A stretch of 64,000 nucleotides of DNA from an uncultured Gellertiella sp. (GCF_963457605.1 NZ_OY735139.1:3564001-3628000); one strand, 5' to 3'. Counted from the first letter of the stretch, positions 26,472 through 36,575 are shown. A program made the numbers and translations. Notes: generated by a model from the sequence alone, not told the origin.

Positions 26472-27680
26472 TCAGGCCGGTCGTGCCACCATGCGTTCTT
26501 CAATCGGCCAGTGTACCACGGCGGCAAGGATCCCGAGGAACACGCCCAGCCACCAGACCGTGTCATAGGAACCGGTGGTCTGGCGCAGCGTGCCCCCGAG
26601 CCAGACGCCAAGGAACGAGCCGAGCTGGTGCGACAGGAAGACGAGGCCGCCGAGCAGGCCGAGATGCCGGGTGCCGAACATCACCGCGACCAGTCCATTG
26701 GTCGGCGGCACGGTGGAAAGCCAGAGCACGCCCATGATCGCGGCAAAGATCATCACCGACAGCGGCGATTTCGGCAGCAGGATGAAACCGGTGACGGCGA
26801 CCGAGCGGGCAAGGTAGATCGACGACAGGATGTAGCGCTTCGCCATCCGGTCGCCGAGCCAGCCGACCAGCAGCGAGCCGAAGATGTTGAACAGGCCGAT
26901 CAGCGCCACCGCAATCCCGGCATAGCGGACCTCGATGCCGATATCGCCGAGATAGGCGGGGAAATGCGCGGTGATGAAGGCGAGCTGGAAGCCGCAGACG
27001 AAGAAGCCGCAGATCAGCAGAACATAGCTCTTGTGGCCCAGCGCCTCCTTCAGCGCATTCATCGCCGTCTGTTCATAGGTGGCAAGGCCCGGCCTGCCCG
27101 AGGCGGAATTGCCGCGCAGGGGAAAGGCCAGAAACGGGATGACCAGCATGATGGCGCTGAGGATCACCAGCGCATCGCTCCAGCCGAAGCGCCTGATCAG
27201 CTCGACGCTGATCGGCGAGAACAGGAACATGCCCGCCGAGCTTGCCGCCGAGCCGATGCCGAAGGCAAGGCTGCGCTGCTGTGGCGTTACGTGCCGGGCG
27301 AAGGCCGACAGAATTGTGCCGAGAGAACCGGCCCCGATCGCCGTTCCCATGATCACCCCGCCGCCGACATGCATCCAGATCGGGGCGGAGGCATGGGCCA
27401 TCATGAACAGCCCGAGCGCATAGAGCAGACCCGCTGCCACCAGCACCCGGCCCGTGCCATAGCGGTCGGCAATCGTGCCGAACAGCGGCTGGGTCAGGCC
27501 CCAGAACAGGTTCTGCAGGGCGATGGCAATGCCGAAGCTCGAGCGGTCCCAACCGGTCGATTGCAGCAGCGGCAGCTGGAACAGGCCGATGGCGCTGCGC
27601 GGCCCGAACACCAGCATGGTAATCAGCGAGCCGGCCCCGATGATCAGCCACGGCATGCGGGAAGAAGAGGTGTCGGACAT
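26472..27680 (-). CDS. MFS transporter
   Basis: A 402-residue major facilitator superfamily permease with about 12 hydrophobic helices in two halves. The loop 2-3 motif reads GTIADRYGTGRV, and its repeat in the second half is GWLGDRMAKRY. Substrate cannot be assigned; the layout resembles the NarK/OxlT-like monocarboxylate branch, but that is only a resemblance. ATG 27680 is preferred over GTG 27695. It stands alone, converging with recO. Confidence 0.88.
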   Translation of the reverse strand: MSDTSSSRMPWLIIGAGSLITMLVFGPRSAIGLFQLPLLQSTGWDRSSFGIAIALQNLFWGLTQPLFGTIADRYGTGRVLVAAGLLYALGLFMMAHASAPIWMHVGGGVIMGTAIGAGSLGTILSAFARHVTPQQRSLAFGIGSAASSAGMFLFSPISVELIRRFGWSDALVILSAIMLVIPFLAFPLRGNSASGRPGLATYEQTAMNALKEALGHKSYVLLICGFFVCGFQLAFITAHFPAYLGDIGIEVRYAGIAVALIGLFNIFGSLLVGWLGDRMAKRYILSSIYLARSVAVTGFILLPKSPLSVMIFAAIMGVLWLSTVPPTNGLVAVMFGTRHLGLLGGLVFLSHQLGSFLGVWLGGTLRQTTGSYDTVWWLGVFLGILAAVVHWPIEERMVARPA

Positions 27681-27796
27681 CGAAATTCCAGTCACGGATT
27701 GGAGATTACGCCAAGCCTAATCACCAGGGCGGGCAATGCAAAGCGACAAATGCTGATATGACCATCAGTCCCGTTGAGGCTGAACCGGGTCTTTCC

Positions 27797-28645
27797 TCAC
27801 CGGCGCTTCAGCGGCCAGCCTTCGGGCCGGTCCCCGATTACCCGGACGCTGTCGCCGAGGGCCAGGCGACCGCTGCCGCGCGGCGTGGCATTCCAGCCGA
27901 ACAGCGGGCCGATGGCCCGACGGTCCGCCGACATCCGGATGCGGCCCATGGCCGGGATCGGGGAGGGGACCGCGCGTGATCCCGTCAGCTGGTCCTGCGA
28001 GGTCATGATGCAGCGGGTGCAGGGCTTGACGAGATCGAAGCGGATGCCGCCGATCTCAAGCGCCGCCCAGCGGTCCTCCGCCCATGGCTCGTCGCAGTCG
28101 ATGACGATGTTGGGGCGAAACCGCTCCATGCCGACCTCGCCCTCGCCATGGGCGGCCATGTCGGCATTGAGTGCCGCAAGCGAGGCCGTGGTGGTGACCA
28201 GTACCGGAAAGCCATCGGTAAAGGTGACCGGCGTTTCAGGCTCTGCCCAGTTTTCGGAGGCGTGGCGATGCGACCGGTCATCGTAAAAGGCGAGCACCAG
28301 GTCCTGCCCCAGCCATTCCGACAGAACCCGGTTTGCCTCGGCATCGGCAATGGCCGCGCTGATCGTTGCATCCCAGATGGTGACGTCGAGGCGGTTGTCT
28401 CCGGATGGCCGGGCCACGTGCAGGCTGCCCTTGCCCTGCATCGACAGCCTGTAGCCATCCGCGCCGGGGGTGACGGCAAGCATCGCGAGCGCCTGCATGT
28501 CGCGCTGGGTGACGAATGTGCCATCCGGCGCGGCGAGCACCAGACGCCGGTCGCCCGCAAGCCCATGGGCATCAAAGTCGGACGCCTGAAGCGCGATGCC
28601 GCGTCCGCTCTTCAGCGGGTACTGGAAAAGGCCGGAAACATGCAT
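27797..28645 (-). CDS. MOSC domain protein (YcbX/mARC-like)
   Basis: A 282-residue protein with an N-terminal MOSC beta-barrel domain (LFQYPLKSGRGI, GLAGDRRLVL) and a C-terminal MOSC domain (RFRPNIVID). The Cys of KPCTRC is where the family coordinates the molybdenum cofactor. Relatives reduce N-hydroxylated bases and similar compounds. No 2Fe-2S ferredoxin domain follows. The ATG has GAAGGA upstream, and the HD-hydrolase gene ends 11 bases before it, so the two form an operon. Confidence 0.9.
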   Translation of the reverse strand: MHVSGLFQYPLKSGRGIALQASDFDAHGLAGDRRLVLAAPDGTFVTQRDMQALAMLAVTPGADGYRLSMQGKGSLHVARPSGDNRLDVTIWDATISAAIADAEANRVLSEWLGQDLVLAFYDDRSHRHASENWAEPETPVTFTDGFPVLVTTTASLAALNADMAAHGEGEVGMERFRPNIVIDCDEPWAEDRWAALEIGGIRFDLVKPCTRCIMTSQDQLTGSRAVPSPIPAMGRIRMSADRRAIGPLFGWNATPRGSGRLALGDSVRVIGDRPEGWPLKRR

Positions 28646-28656
28646 CGAATCATCCT

Positions 28657-29307
28657 TCAGATTTCGAGGATCAACTGGTCCAGCACGGTTTTCAGCCTGT
28701 CATGCCGCTCCGCCGCCAGACGTCGCCCGGTGGCGGTCGTAAAGCCGTCCGCGAGTTTGAACAGCTTGAGGGGGAAATGGTCAATGGCAAACTGACGGTC
28801 GTCAAGCGCCCGGTCGTCGGCCAGCGGGTCCATGACGTCATAGAGGCTGAGGCCGAGGCGTCCCGCGACGTAGAAGCACCGCGCCGCGCCGATCATGCCG
28901 ATGGCATCCAGCCGGTCGGCATCCTGCAGGATTTTCGCTTCGCGCGTTTCGGGCGGGATATTGGCGGAAAAGCTGTGGGTCAGGACCGCATGGGCAACCG
29001 CCGCGCAATCCGCCTCATTCCAGCCGAGGTCGCGCAGGATCGTCACGGCCTTGTCGGCGGCAAGCCGCGAGGCTTGCGCCCGCAGCGGCGAATTCTTCTC
29101 CACCGAAACGCAATCATGCAGCAGCACCGCGGCAGCCAGAATCCTGGCATCACCGCCTTCCTCCGCCCGGATGCGCATGGCATTGCGGAACACCCGCAGC
29201 AGATGGGCCGGATCATGTGCCCCGTCGCCCGCCGTGGTGGCATGGGCAAGCAACTGTTCGGCAAGCGCCTGATGTGGCGCGAAGGCCTGGGCCAGAGAGG
29301 AGGTCAT
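28657..29307 (-). CDS. HD domain phosphohydrolase (YedJ-like)
   Basis: A 216-residue HD-superfamily hydrolase. Metal-binding motifs: DPAHLLRVFRNA, LLHDCVSVEKNS, THSF, and LQDADRLDAIG. Relatives are uncharacterised metal-dependent phosphohydrolases. The start could be ATG 29307 or ATG 29322; neither has a strong ribosome-binding site. It is co-directional with the MOSC gene 11 bases downstream. Confidence 0.85.
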   Translation of the reverse strand: MTSSLAQAFAPHQALAEQLLAHATTAGDGAHDPAHLLRVFRNAMRIRAEEGGDARILAAAVLLHDCVSVEKNSPLRAQASRLAADKAVTILRDLGWNEADCAAVAHAVLTHSFSANIPPETREAKILQDADRLDAIGMIGAARCFYVAGRLGLSLYDVMDPLADDRALDDRQFAIDHFPLKLFKLADGFTTATGRRLAAERHDRLKTVLDQLILEI

Positions 29308-29387
29308 GTCAGGTGATTCCATTGGTGGAACGCCAGAATAGCAATCACGTACCGTCGCCGCAAACCGCCTGGCAAATCGTCCCGTCC

Positions 29388-30410
29388 TCAGGCGGCAACG
29401 GGGGTGCGGGCGCGGTGGATGGCCCACAGCGCATAGACGATGCGCCGGGCCGGCCGTTCGATCAGAAGATAGGTGATGACCGAGACCAGCACCGAGGCCA
29501 GCACGCCGGCAAGCACCGCGCCGGTTACGGAGAGGGTCGGATAGAGCAGGTGGGCGACGATGAAAAGCACAGGCATATGAAAGAGATAGAGCGAGAAACT
29601 GATTCTCCCCAAAAACATCAGGACCGGGTTCTGCAGCACGGTGCGGGCAATCGGCGCATCCCAGGCGGCGAGATAGACGATGACCGAGGCGGCAAAGGCC
29701 GAACTCAGTCCCCAGAAGGCCGTTGGCGTCTCAAGCAGGGTCGAGGTCAGGAAGAACAGGGTGAGCAGCACCAGCAGCGCAATCCCCAGCAGGGCGCTTT
29801 GCGGCCTCTGCCGCTGGCCGGAAAACAGCCAGCCTGCCGCAGTGCCGATCAGGAAATACTGGATCTTCGACAGCAGCAGGATGCCGGGGCCGGGAAAGCC
29901 CAGCGTCGCATCCACCGCCATGAAGAAGGCAAGCAGGATGCCGATCCAGCGATAGCTCTTCGGATTGCTGAAGAACAGCCAGATCACCAGAAAGAAGCCG
30001 TAGAACTGGATTTCCGGCGGGATCGACCAGAAACCGCCGGTGGAGCCAAACATCACGACATGCCGGAAGATTTGGCCCTGGGTATTGATCGGCTGGAAAT
30101 AGTCGAGCTCCGGAACGAAGGAAATCACCACCACCAGCAGCACGGCGGCCAGATAGACCGGATAGATGCGGGCAAGCCGGTGGACCAGATATTCGGTGAT
30201 ATTGCCGAGCGTGAAGGGCCTGTCGCCATAGACATAGGCCATCAGGAAGCCACTCAGCACGAAAAACAGCGCCACCGATTCATCGCCCACCATCAGGTTC
30301 ATCCAGGGGGCGGTAATATCCAGCGCATGCCGCAAATTCGAAAACACAACCGCAGCCGCGCAAAGGCCGCGAAGCCCGTCGAGACTGGAAAGATAGTGTT
30401 TTTGCTGCAT
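29388..30410 (-). CDS. Acyltransferase-3 family membrane protein
   Basis: A 340-residue integral membrane O-acyltransferase (OafA/NodX-like) with about 10 helices, likely modifying surface polysaccharide. It keeps LSSLDGLRGL at the N-terminus, FFVLSGFLMAY, and RRLARIYP-like HRLARIYPVYL. Where most members have His shortly after the DGLRG motif, this protein has Asn25 (VVFSNLRHAL), with a His three residues later. Activity may be altered. ATG 30410 starts the conserved N-terminus. It is divergent from nadA. Confidence 0.87.
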   Translation of the reverse strand: MQQKHYLSSLDGLRGLCAAAVVFSNLRHALDITAPWMNLMVGDESVALFFVLSGFLMAYVYGDRPFTLGNITEYLVHRLARIYPVYLAAVLLVVVISFVPELDYFQPINTQGQIFRHVVMFGSTGGFWSIPPEIQFYGFFLVIWLFFSNPKSYRWIGILLAFFMAVDATLGFPGPGILLLSKIQYFLIGTAAGWLFSGQRQRPQSALLGIALLVLLTLFFLTSTLLETPTAFWGLSSAFAASVIVYLAAWDAPIARTVLQNPVLMFLGRISFSLYLFHMPVLFIVAHLLYPTLSVTGAVLAGVLASVLVSVITYLLIERPARRIVYALWAIHRARTPVAA

Positions 30411-30638
30411 TTCGCGCCAAAGGGCTCCGGCTGGTTATCCTTCCCCTTTTGGAACGCCAATTCCGGGTCCCCGTCAAATCAAATCAGCGTGCGGGGCCGG
30501 TGGAGGCCAAAAATGGGTCAGGGTTGCAACGGCATGCCGCATGTGGCGAGAAATCACACTTGCAAAGCGCGGTGAAACACCCTAATTCCCTTATACCCGG
30601 CTTGAGCATAACCCCAGCCGGTTTTGTTTGGCCCCACT

Positions 30639-30657
30639 TATACTCAAAATGAGTATA
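30639..30657 (+). promoter_or_regulatory. Candidate NadQ operator overlapping the nadA -10 box
   Basis: A perfect 19-bp inverted repeat, TATACTCA-AAA-TGAGTATA. Its right half runs into TATAAT at 30654-30659, a consensus -10 box, 22 bases before the nadA ATG. Such a site would let a dimeric repressor block RNA polymerase. The likely regulator is the NadQ-type protein encoded convergently at 34446-35417; that link is inferred. Confidence 0.65.
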
Positions 30658-30680
30658 ATAGACAACAGGACGGCAGGAAC

Positions 30681-31760
30681 ATGGATAAAGTGTCTGTGGC
30701 AACCCGAAAGACCGGCGCTGCAAGGAGTGCGGCGGAGCGCTTCGGCCTGCTGCCGCGCCCGGATCTGGCCTTTACCCCCGGAGTTGCCCGGGAAACCGCA
30801 GCGCTTTACGAGCGGGTGCGCCATTTCATTCCGGAGATCGAGTGGCCTGCCTATGCGCCCTATGTCCATGCCATCAACCGGCTGAAGAAGGAGCGCAACG
30901 CCGTCATCCTCGCCCATAATTACCAGACGCCGGATATCTTTCATTGCGTGGCCGACATTCGCGGCGATTCGCTGCAGCTTGCCCGCGATGCGACAAAGGT
31001 CGACGCGGAGATCATCATCCAGTGCGGCGTGCATTTCATGGCAGAGACCTCGAAACTGCTCAATCCCGACAAGGTGGTGCTGATCCCGGATGGCAAGGCC
31101 GGCTGCTCGCTGTCAGAGTCGATCACCGGTGCGGATGTGCGGGCGCTGAAGGCGCGTTATCCCGGCGTGCCTGTCGTCACCTATGTCAACACCTCCGCCG
31201 ATGTGAAGGCGGAAACCGATATCTGCTGCACCTCCTCCAATGTGCTCGACGTGGTGGAAAGCGTTGAGTCCGACACGGTGCTCTGCATTCCCGACGAATA
31301 TCTGGCGATGAACGTGGCAAAGCAGACCAAGAAGCGGATCCTCACCTGGCAGGGCCATTGCGAGGTGCACGAGCGCTTCACCGCCGACGAACTGACGGCC
31401 TATCGCGATGCCGATCCCGAGATCGAGATTGTCGCCCATCCCGAATGCCATCCGGATGTGCTGGCGGTTTCCGATTATGCCGGGTCGACCTCAGGCATGA
31501 TCGATTACGTCAAAAGCCGCCGTCCGAAGAAAGTCCTGCTTGTCACGGAATGCTCGATGGCCTCCAATATCGAGGCGGATGTGCCCGGTGTCGACTTCAT
31601 CAAGCCGTGCAATCTCTGTCCGCACATGAAGCGCATCACCCTGCCGAAGATTCTCGACAGCCTGCTGTTCATGACCGAGGAAGTGCGGATCGACCCGGCC
31701 ATCGCCGAAAGGGCGCGGCTGTCGGTCGAGCGGATGATCAATCTCAAGCGCCCGGGTTGA
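30681..31760 (+). CDS. nadA: Quinolinate synthase A
   Basis: A 359-residue 4Fe-4S enzyme that condenses iminoaspartate with dihydroxyacetone phosphate to quinolinate in de novo NAD synthesis. Cluster Cys are seen in [17 protein letters not shown] and [11 protein letters not shown], along with ILAHNYQ and GSTSGMI. ATG 30681 has CAGGAAC upstream; the TTG at 30624 lies before the promoter box. First gene of nadABC, probably repressed through the palindrome at 30639-30657. Confidence 0.95.
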   Translation: MDKVSVATRKTGAARSAAERFGLLPRPDLAFTPGVARETAALYERVRHFIPEIEWPAYAPYVHAINRLKKERNAVILAHNYQTPDIFHCVADIRGDSLQLARDATKVDAEIIIQCGVHFMAETSKLLNPDKVVLIPDGKAGCSLSESITGADVRALKARYPGVPVVTYVNTSADVKAETDICCTSSNVLDVVESVESDTVLCIPDEYLAMNVAKQTKKRILTWQGHCEVHERFTADELTAYRDADPEIEIVAHPECHPDVLAVSDYAGSTSGMIDYVKSRRPKKVLLVTECSMASNIEADVPGVDFIKPCNLCPHMKRITLPKILDSLLFMTEEVRIDPAIAERARLSVERMINLKRPG

Positions 31761-31781
31761 GACCGGACGGTAGCGCAAGAC

Positions 31782-31800
31782 GCCTGACCCGGAGTCAGGC
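31782..31800 (+). other. Hairpin in the nadA-nadB gap
   Basis: GCCTGAC and GTCAGGC form a perfect 7-bp stem with a CCGGA loop. A second short GC-rich hairpin (CCGCCCC/GGGGGCGG) follows before the nadB ribosome-binding site. There is no T-run, so it is more likely an mRNA processing or translation-tuning structure than a terminator. Confidence 0.45.
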
Positions 31801-31834
31801 ATAGCCGCCCCGGGGGCGGGCAAGGAGGCCTTTC

Positions 31835-33430
31835 ATGCTGGTCGATCATTTCCGTCCGCAGACCTGGAACGGCGTCGATGACATCATCATCGTCGGCGGC
31901 GGGCTGGCGGGCCTGTTCTGCGCGCTGAAGCTCGCGCCGCGTCCCGTTACCGTGCTGACGGCGGCCCCGATCGGGCAGGGGTCGTCCTCCGCCTGGGCAC
32001 AGGGCGGCATTGCGGCGGCGATGAGCACCGAGGATACGTTCGGCAAGCATCTCGCCGATACGCTCGCCGCAGGGGCAGGCATCGTCGATCCCAAGATGGC
32101 GCGGCTGATGGTCGAGGAAGGCCCGGACCGGATCTTCGATCTCCTCTCCTACGGCGTGCCCTTCGATCGTGATCTCGAAGGCCGCCTGCTGCTGTCACGC
32201 GAGGCTGCCCATTCCGAGCGGCGGATCGTCCGGGTCAAGGGGGATACCGCGGGGCGGGCGATCATGGAGGCGCTGGTCGCCGCCGTCCGCAACACCCCCT
32301 CGATCCGGGTGATGGAAGGCCATGTGGTGGAGGAAATCCTCACCGAAGGCCGCTTCGTCTCCGGTGTCATCTCAAGGCCGGATGCCGGTCGCTCCACCCG
32401 GCGGGTTGCCTTCCAGGCCCGCGCCATCGTGCTCTGCTCGGGCGGCATCGGCCATCTCTATGCCGTCACCACCAATCCGGTTCAGGCGCAGGCGGCAGGC
32501 CTCGGCATGGCGGCACGGGCCGGCGCGCTGATCGCCGATCCCGAATTCGTGCAGTTTCACCCGACCGCCCTTGCCGTCGACCGCGATCCCGCGCCGCTGG
32601 CGACAGAAGCGCTGCGCGGCGAGGGGGCGTTTCTGGTCAACGGCAAGGGCGAGCGCTTCATGAGCGCCCTCCACCGCGATGGCGAGCTGGCACCGCGCGA
32701 TATCGTCGCCCGGGGCGTCTTTGCCGAGGTGCAGGCCGGGCGCGGCGCCTATCTCGATTGCCGCACTTCCATCGGCGCGCATTTCCCGGATGCCTTCCCG
32801 ACGGTTTACGCCGCCTGCATCGCGGCGGGCATCGATCCGGTGCGCGACCTCATCCCCGTCGTTCCGGCGGCCCATTACCACATGGGCGGCGTGATGACCG
32901 ATGCGGATGGCCGCACCTCCATCGATGGCCTCTGGGCGGCGGGCGAGGTGGCAAGCACCGGCGTCCACGGCGCAAACCGGCTCGCCTCCAATTCGCTGCT
33001 CGAAGCCGTGGTCTTTGCCGGGCGCATCGCCGACAGCATCAAGGGCATGCTGCCGGAATCCCGCCTCTACCAGTGGGCGGGACAGCCGGGCGAGAATGAC
33101 GATCTCTATAGCGCCGAGGACAGCGCCCCGATGACCGAATTGCGCGGGCTGATGTACCGGCATGCGGGCGTCATCCGTGACCGCGACGGGCTGGAAACGC
33201 TGATCGCCGCCATTCTCCGGCTGGAACAGGACAAGCGGGTGCGCTTCGGCAATATCCTGGCCTCGGCCAAGCTGATCGCCACCGCCGCCTGGCAGCGGCT
33301 GGAAAGCCGGGGCGGGCATTTCCGCGCCGATCATCCGCAGGCCGAAGAAGGCTTCAAGCACCGCACCTTCACCAGCCTCGCCGAGGCAAACCGGATTGCC
33401 GCCGGGGTCGCCGGTGCCGAGGTCGGCTGA
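31835..33430 (+). CDS. nadB: L-aspartate oxidase
   Basis: A 531-residue FAD flavoprotein that oxidises aspartate to iminoaspartate for NadA. The FAD-binding N-terminus is [15 protein letters not shown], followed by [23 protein letters not shown], and the catalytic-domain signature HYHMGGV...[22 protein letters not shown]. The ATG follows AAGGAGG, a strong site. Second gene of nadABC. Confidence 0.95.
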   Translation: MLVDHFRPQTWNGVDDIIIVGGGLAGLFCALKLAPRPVTVLTAAPIGQGSSSAWAQGGIAAAMSTEDTFGKHLADTLAAGAGIVDPKMARLMVEEGPDRIFDLLSYGVPFDRDLEGRLLLSREAAHSERRIVRVKGDTAGRAIMEALVAAVRNTPSIRVMEGHVVEEILTEGRFVSGVISRPDAGRSTRRVAFQARAIVLCSGGIGHLYAVTTNPVQAQAAGLGMAARAGALIADPEFVQFHPTALAVDRDPAPLATEALRGEGAFLVNGKGERFMSALHRDGELAPRDIVARGVFAEVQAGRGAYLDCRTSIGAHFPDAFPTVYAACIAAGIDPVRDLIPVVPAAHYHMGGVMTDADGRTSIDGLWAAGEVASTGVHGANRLASNSLLEAVVFAGRIADSIKGMLPESRLYQWAGQPGENDDLYSAEDSAPMTELRGLMYRHAGVIRDRDGLETLIAAILRLEQDKRVRFGNILASAKLIATAAWQRLESRGGHFRADHPQAEEGFKHRTFTSLAEANRIAAGVAGAEVG

Positions 33431-33484
33431 CCCCGCCGCATCCGCCACCCGTCGCCCGAACAGACCGATTAGCAAGGACATGCC

Positions 33485-34393
33485 ATGACCCTCATTCCGC
33501 TTCCTCCCGTTCTGCCCGGCCTGATGGTCGAGGATCAGGTGCGCCGGGCGCTTGCCGAGGATCTGGGCCGGGCAGGCGACATCACCACGCAGGCGACCAT
33601 CGGCGCGGACAGGGTGGCGGTCGGGCGGCTGAATGCCCGCGATCCGGGCGTGCTTGCGGGCCTGCCCTTTGCCGCTGCCGCCTTCCGGCTGATCGATCCG
33701 GCACTGGTCTTCACCCCGCTGGTCTCCGATGGTGCGAGGCTTGAGCCCGGCACGGCGATTGCCGAAATTTCCGGCCCGGCGCAGGGACTTCTGTCCGCCG
33801 AGCGGGTGGCGCTGAATTTCCTCATGCATCTGAGCGGCGTCGCGACCTTCACCGCCCGCCATGCCGCCGAAATCGCCCATACGCCGGCGCGGGTCACCTG
33901 CACCCGCAAGACGCTGCCGGGCCTCAGGGCGGCGGAAAAATATGCAGTGCGGCTCGGCGGCGGTTCCAGCCATCGCTACGGGCTCGATGATGCGATCCTG
34001 ATCAAGGACAATCATGTGGCGGTTGCTGGCGGCGTCGGGGCGGCGATCCGCGCCGCCCGTGCCTTTGCCGGTCATCTCCTGCGCATCGAGGTGGAAGTCG
34101 ACACGCTGGACCAGATGGACGAAGCCCTCGGCGCCGGGCCAGACGTCATCCTGCTCGACAATATGGGACCGGACAGGCTGGCGCAGGCCGTCGCCCGCAA
34201 CCGCGCCCATGCGGGACTCGATGGCAACGCCTATGTGTCCTGCCGCCGCCGCATCCAGCTCGAAGCCTCCGGCAACGTGTCGCTGTCAACCATCCGCGCC
34301 ATCGCCGAAACCGGCGTCGACTATATCTCCACCTCCAAAATCACCATGGCCGCCCCCACTCTGGATCTCGGGCTGGATATTGTCGTGGGTTGA
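33485..34393 (+). CDS. nadC: Nicotinate-nucleotide pyrophosphorylase (carboxylating)
   Basis: A 302-residue quinolinate phosphoribosyltransferase that makes nicotinate mononucleotide. Visible signatures: [60 protein letters not shown] and the C-terminal [11 protein letters not shown]. It ends the nadABC operon and converges with nadQ, which ends 52 bases away. Confidence 0.95.
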   Translation: MTLIPLPPVLPGLMVEDQVRRALAEDLGRAGDITTQATIGADRVAVGRLNARDPGVLAGLPFAAAAFRLIDPALVFTPLVSDGARLEPGTAIAEISGPAQGLLSAERVALNFLMHLSGVATFTARHAAEIAHTPARVTCTRKTLPGLRAAEKYAVRLGGGSSHRYGLDDAILIKDNHVAVAGGVGAAIRAARAFAGHLLRIEVEVDTLDQMDEALGAGPDVILLDNMGPDRLAQAVARNRAHAGLDGNAYVSCRRRIQLEASGNVSLSTIRAIAETGVDYISTSKITMAAPTLDLGLDIVVG

Positions 34394-34445
34394 GGGAGGG
34401 ATAGAAGGAGGGCCTGCCACAGGCGAGCGACCGGACGAAGCCACC

Positions 34446-35417
34446 TCACACCTTGCCGCGCGGGACGCGCAGCCCGGGTTTGGGGCGTTCTTCCAGCACC
34501 TGGCGGCGGAAGCGGAAGAGGGCGGCGGGGCGGCCGCCGGTGGCGGCGGTGGTGCCGCCGGAGGGTTCGACCAGATCGGCGCCTTCCACCAGCCGCCGGA
34601 AATTCTGCTTGTGCAGGTGGCGGCCGGAGATCGCCTCGACGCTTGCCTGCAGGTCGGTGAGCGTAAATTCCGGCGGCATCAGTTCGAAGATCACAGGGCG
34701 ATACTTGATCTTGCCCCGCAGCCTTGCAATCGCCGTGGCGGTGATGCGCCGGTGGTCGTGCCGCATCGGGGTTCCCGGGATCAGCCGTTCCCCGGGCCTT
34801 TCCACCCGGCCATCGGCCACCGCTTCCGCCACCAGCCCCGCCTCGTACAAAAGCTCGTAGCGCTCCAGCACCTGCTCCTCGTCAAAGGGAAAATCGCCGA
34901 GGCCAAAGGCGCGGCGCAGCCGGGCGGCGCGCGACGGCAGGTCCGGCGCGGTGTGGAGGCTGCCGGGCCCGGACGCCCATCGTTCAAGCGCGGGCAGGAT
35001 CACCCGGTCGAGAAGTTCGGGCCGCCCGTCGCGCCAGTCCTCCCAGGGAAGAAAACTGTACCAGTCGCGCCACCGCACCCCTTCCAGCGGCAGATCGCGG
35101 TCGCGGTCGATGCGGGTCAGGGCGAGATAGCCGACCGACACCATGTGCGGCCCCTCGTCGCCGGGGCGGCGGTGGCGCCCCCGGTCGCCGAATGTGTAGA
35201 GCTGTTCGATATAGCCCATATGCAGGGCGGTCTGGGCTTCCACCGTCTGGCGCAGCGACATTTCCAGCGTCCGGTGCCGGTCCGGCTCGAAGGGGCCGAA
35301 GGGCAGGGCGGGAAGCGCCCCGTCCTCTTCCACCACCAGAATGCGCGGCTGGTGCTCCGACATCGAGACGATGGCGGCGTTGAGACCGATTTCGATGCCC
35401 GCCCCGTCCTCAGCCAT
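34446..35417 (-). CDS. nadQ: NadQ-type transcriptional regulator (COG4111, Nudix-like plus winged helix)
   Basis: A 323-residue protein. The N-terminal part (about 1-160) is Nudix-like, but its Nudix box is degraded: where REUXEE is expected the sequence reads RQTVEAQTAL. That fits a ligand sensor rather than a hydrolase. The C-terminal part (about 230-310), with FELMPPEFTLTDLQASVEAISG and QNFRRLVE, looks like the winged helix of NrtR-like regulators. Alphaproteobacterial NadQ is known to regulate nadABC. It converges with nadABC and starts inside the 3' end of the phosphatase-like gene (8-base overlap), ending a four-gene operon. Confidence 0.85.
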   Translation of the reverse strand: MAEDGAGIEIGLNAAIVSMSEHQPRILVVEEDGALPALPFGPFEPDRHRTLEMSLRQTVEAQTALHMGYIEQLYTFGDRGRHRRPGDEGPHMVSVGYLALTRIDRDRDLPLEGVRWRDWYSFLPWEDWRDGRPELLDRVILPALERWASGPGSLHTAPDLPSRAARLRRAFGLGDFPFDEEQVLERYELLYEAGLVAEAVADGRVERPGERLIPGTPMRHDHRRITATAIARLRGKIKYRPVIFELMPPEFTLTDLQASVEAISGRHLHKQNFRRLVEGADLVEPSGGTTAATGGRPAALFRFRRQVLEERPKPGLRVPRGKV

Positions 35418-35949
35418 GAAGGTCCGCCTCCGGACTGAACAGCGGCAGCACGAAGGGCGCGTTGCCATCGGCATCCGCGCCCCGGCCCAGAGCCTGAACC
35501 GCCCCGGCCAGCTTTCCGCCGCGCCCCAGCATCCGGTCGCCAATCTCCACCAGCCGCATGTTCGGCGTGGCAAAGGGCGAGGCGGCGCGTAGCCGTTCGG
35601 CAATGGCCGCATCCTCCTCCTCCGGGTGCACGGCAAGGGCTGCGATCAGGGCGGCGGCCGGCGAACGCGACACGCCCATCCAGCAATGGATCAGCAGCGG
35701 CCTGTCGCGGTTCCACTGCCGGGCAAAGTCGATGATGGCGCGCACATGCTCCTCGCCGGGGGCGACGAGATCGCCGGTTCCGGCAAAGGTGATGTCATTG
35801 ACCCCGAGCAACAGGTGGCGCTCCTTGCGGATCACGGCGGGGCGGTGGAAATCCTGGCCGGGGCCTAGCAGGCTCACCATTTCCTCCGCCTTGTGGCGAA
35901 CCGCCATCTCGGCGATGCGGGCGAGGGGGGCGACGACAATCGCGGTCAT
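35410..35949 (-). CDS. Tyrosine/dual-specificity phosphatase-like protein
   Basis: A 179-residue protein with the HCX5R active-site loop HCWMGVSRSPAA of cysteine phosphatases, and a general-acid candidate in GVNDITFAG. Substrate unknown. It overlaps the HD gene by four bases upstream (ATGA) and nadQ by eight bases downstream. Coupling to a NAD regulator is notable. Confidence 0.85.
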   Translation of the reverse strand: MTAIVVAPLARIAEMAVRHKAEEMVSLLGPGQDFHRPAVIRKERHLLLGVNDITFAGTGDLVAPGEEHVRAIIDFARQWNRDRPLLIHCWMGVSRSPAAALIAALAVHPEEEDAAIAERLRAASPFATPNMRLVEIGDRMLGRGGKLAGAVQALGRGADADGNAPFVLPLFSPEADLHG

Positions 35950-36575
35950 GTCCGTGCTCCCTTTCCGGATGCGGTGCCGGATGCGGCGCGCGCCACCTCG
36001 ATCGCGGCAAAACGCTGGAGAAACAGCGCCTGCGCCGTTTCGGTCGGCAGCGGTTCGATCATCAGCATGTCGCGGCTGATGCCGCGTGGCGTGCCGAAGA
36101 ATTTTCGCGCTTCCGCTTCAGAGAAACCGGCAAGCTCCGTCGCCTCGAAATAGGCGGCGATACGGTCGGCGCGCTTGATCTGGTCCTTGAGGTCCGCCTT
36201 CGGATGGGCAGGCAGGCCGAAGCGCAGGTGAACCGCCGCCTCCAGCCGCCGTTCCACCGTCTTGTAACCGCCGCCGACCGCTGCCTTGAAGGGCGAGATC
36301 ATGTCGCCGATCACATATTCCGGCGCATCATGCAGCAGGGCCATCAGTTGTTCATCCGGCCCAGAGGGGCAGATCCGGTTGAAGATCACCTCCACCATCA
36401 GCGAATGCTGGGCGACAGAAAAGGAATGCGGCCCATGGGTCTGGCCGTTCCAGCGGGCGACACGGGCAAGGCCGTGGGCGATATCGGCAATTTCCACGTC
36501 GAGCGGCGACGGATCGAGAAGATCGAGCCTGCGGCCCGACAGCATCCTCTGCCAGGCACGGGGGGCGGCGCTCAC
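35946..36575 (-). CDS. HD domain hydrolase (YfbR-like, possible 5'-nucleotidase)
   Basis: A 209-residue HD-superfamily protein with ARWNGQTHGPHSFSVAQHS, LLHDAPEYVIGD and IKRADRIAAYFEA, the pattern of YfbR-type 5'-nucleotidases and their relatives. The exact substrate is unproven. Four-base overlaps on both sides place it in a translationally coupled operon with ygfZ, the phosphatase-like gene and nadQ. Confidence 0.85.
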   Translation of the reverse strand: MSAAPRAWQRMLSGRRLDLLDPSPLDVEIADIAHGLARVARWNGQTHGPHSFSVAQHSLMVEVIFNRICPSGPDEQLMALLHDAPEYVIGDMISPFKAAVGGGYKTVERRLEAAVHLRFGLPAHPKADLKDQIKRADRIAAYFEATELAGFSEAEARKFFGTPRGISRDMLMIEPLPTETAQALFLQRFAAIEVARAASGTASGKGART

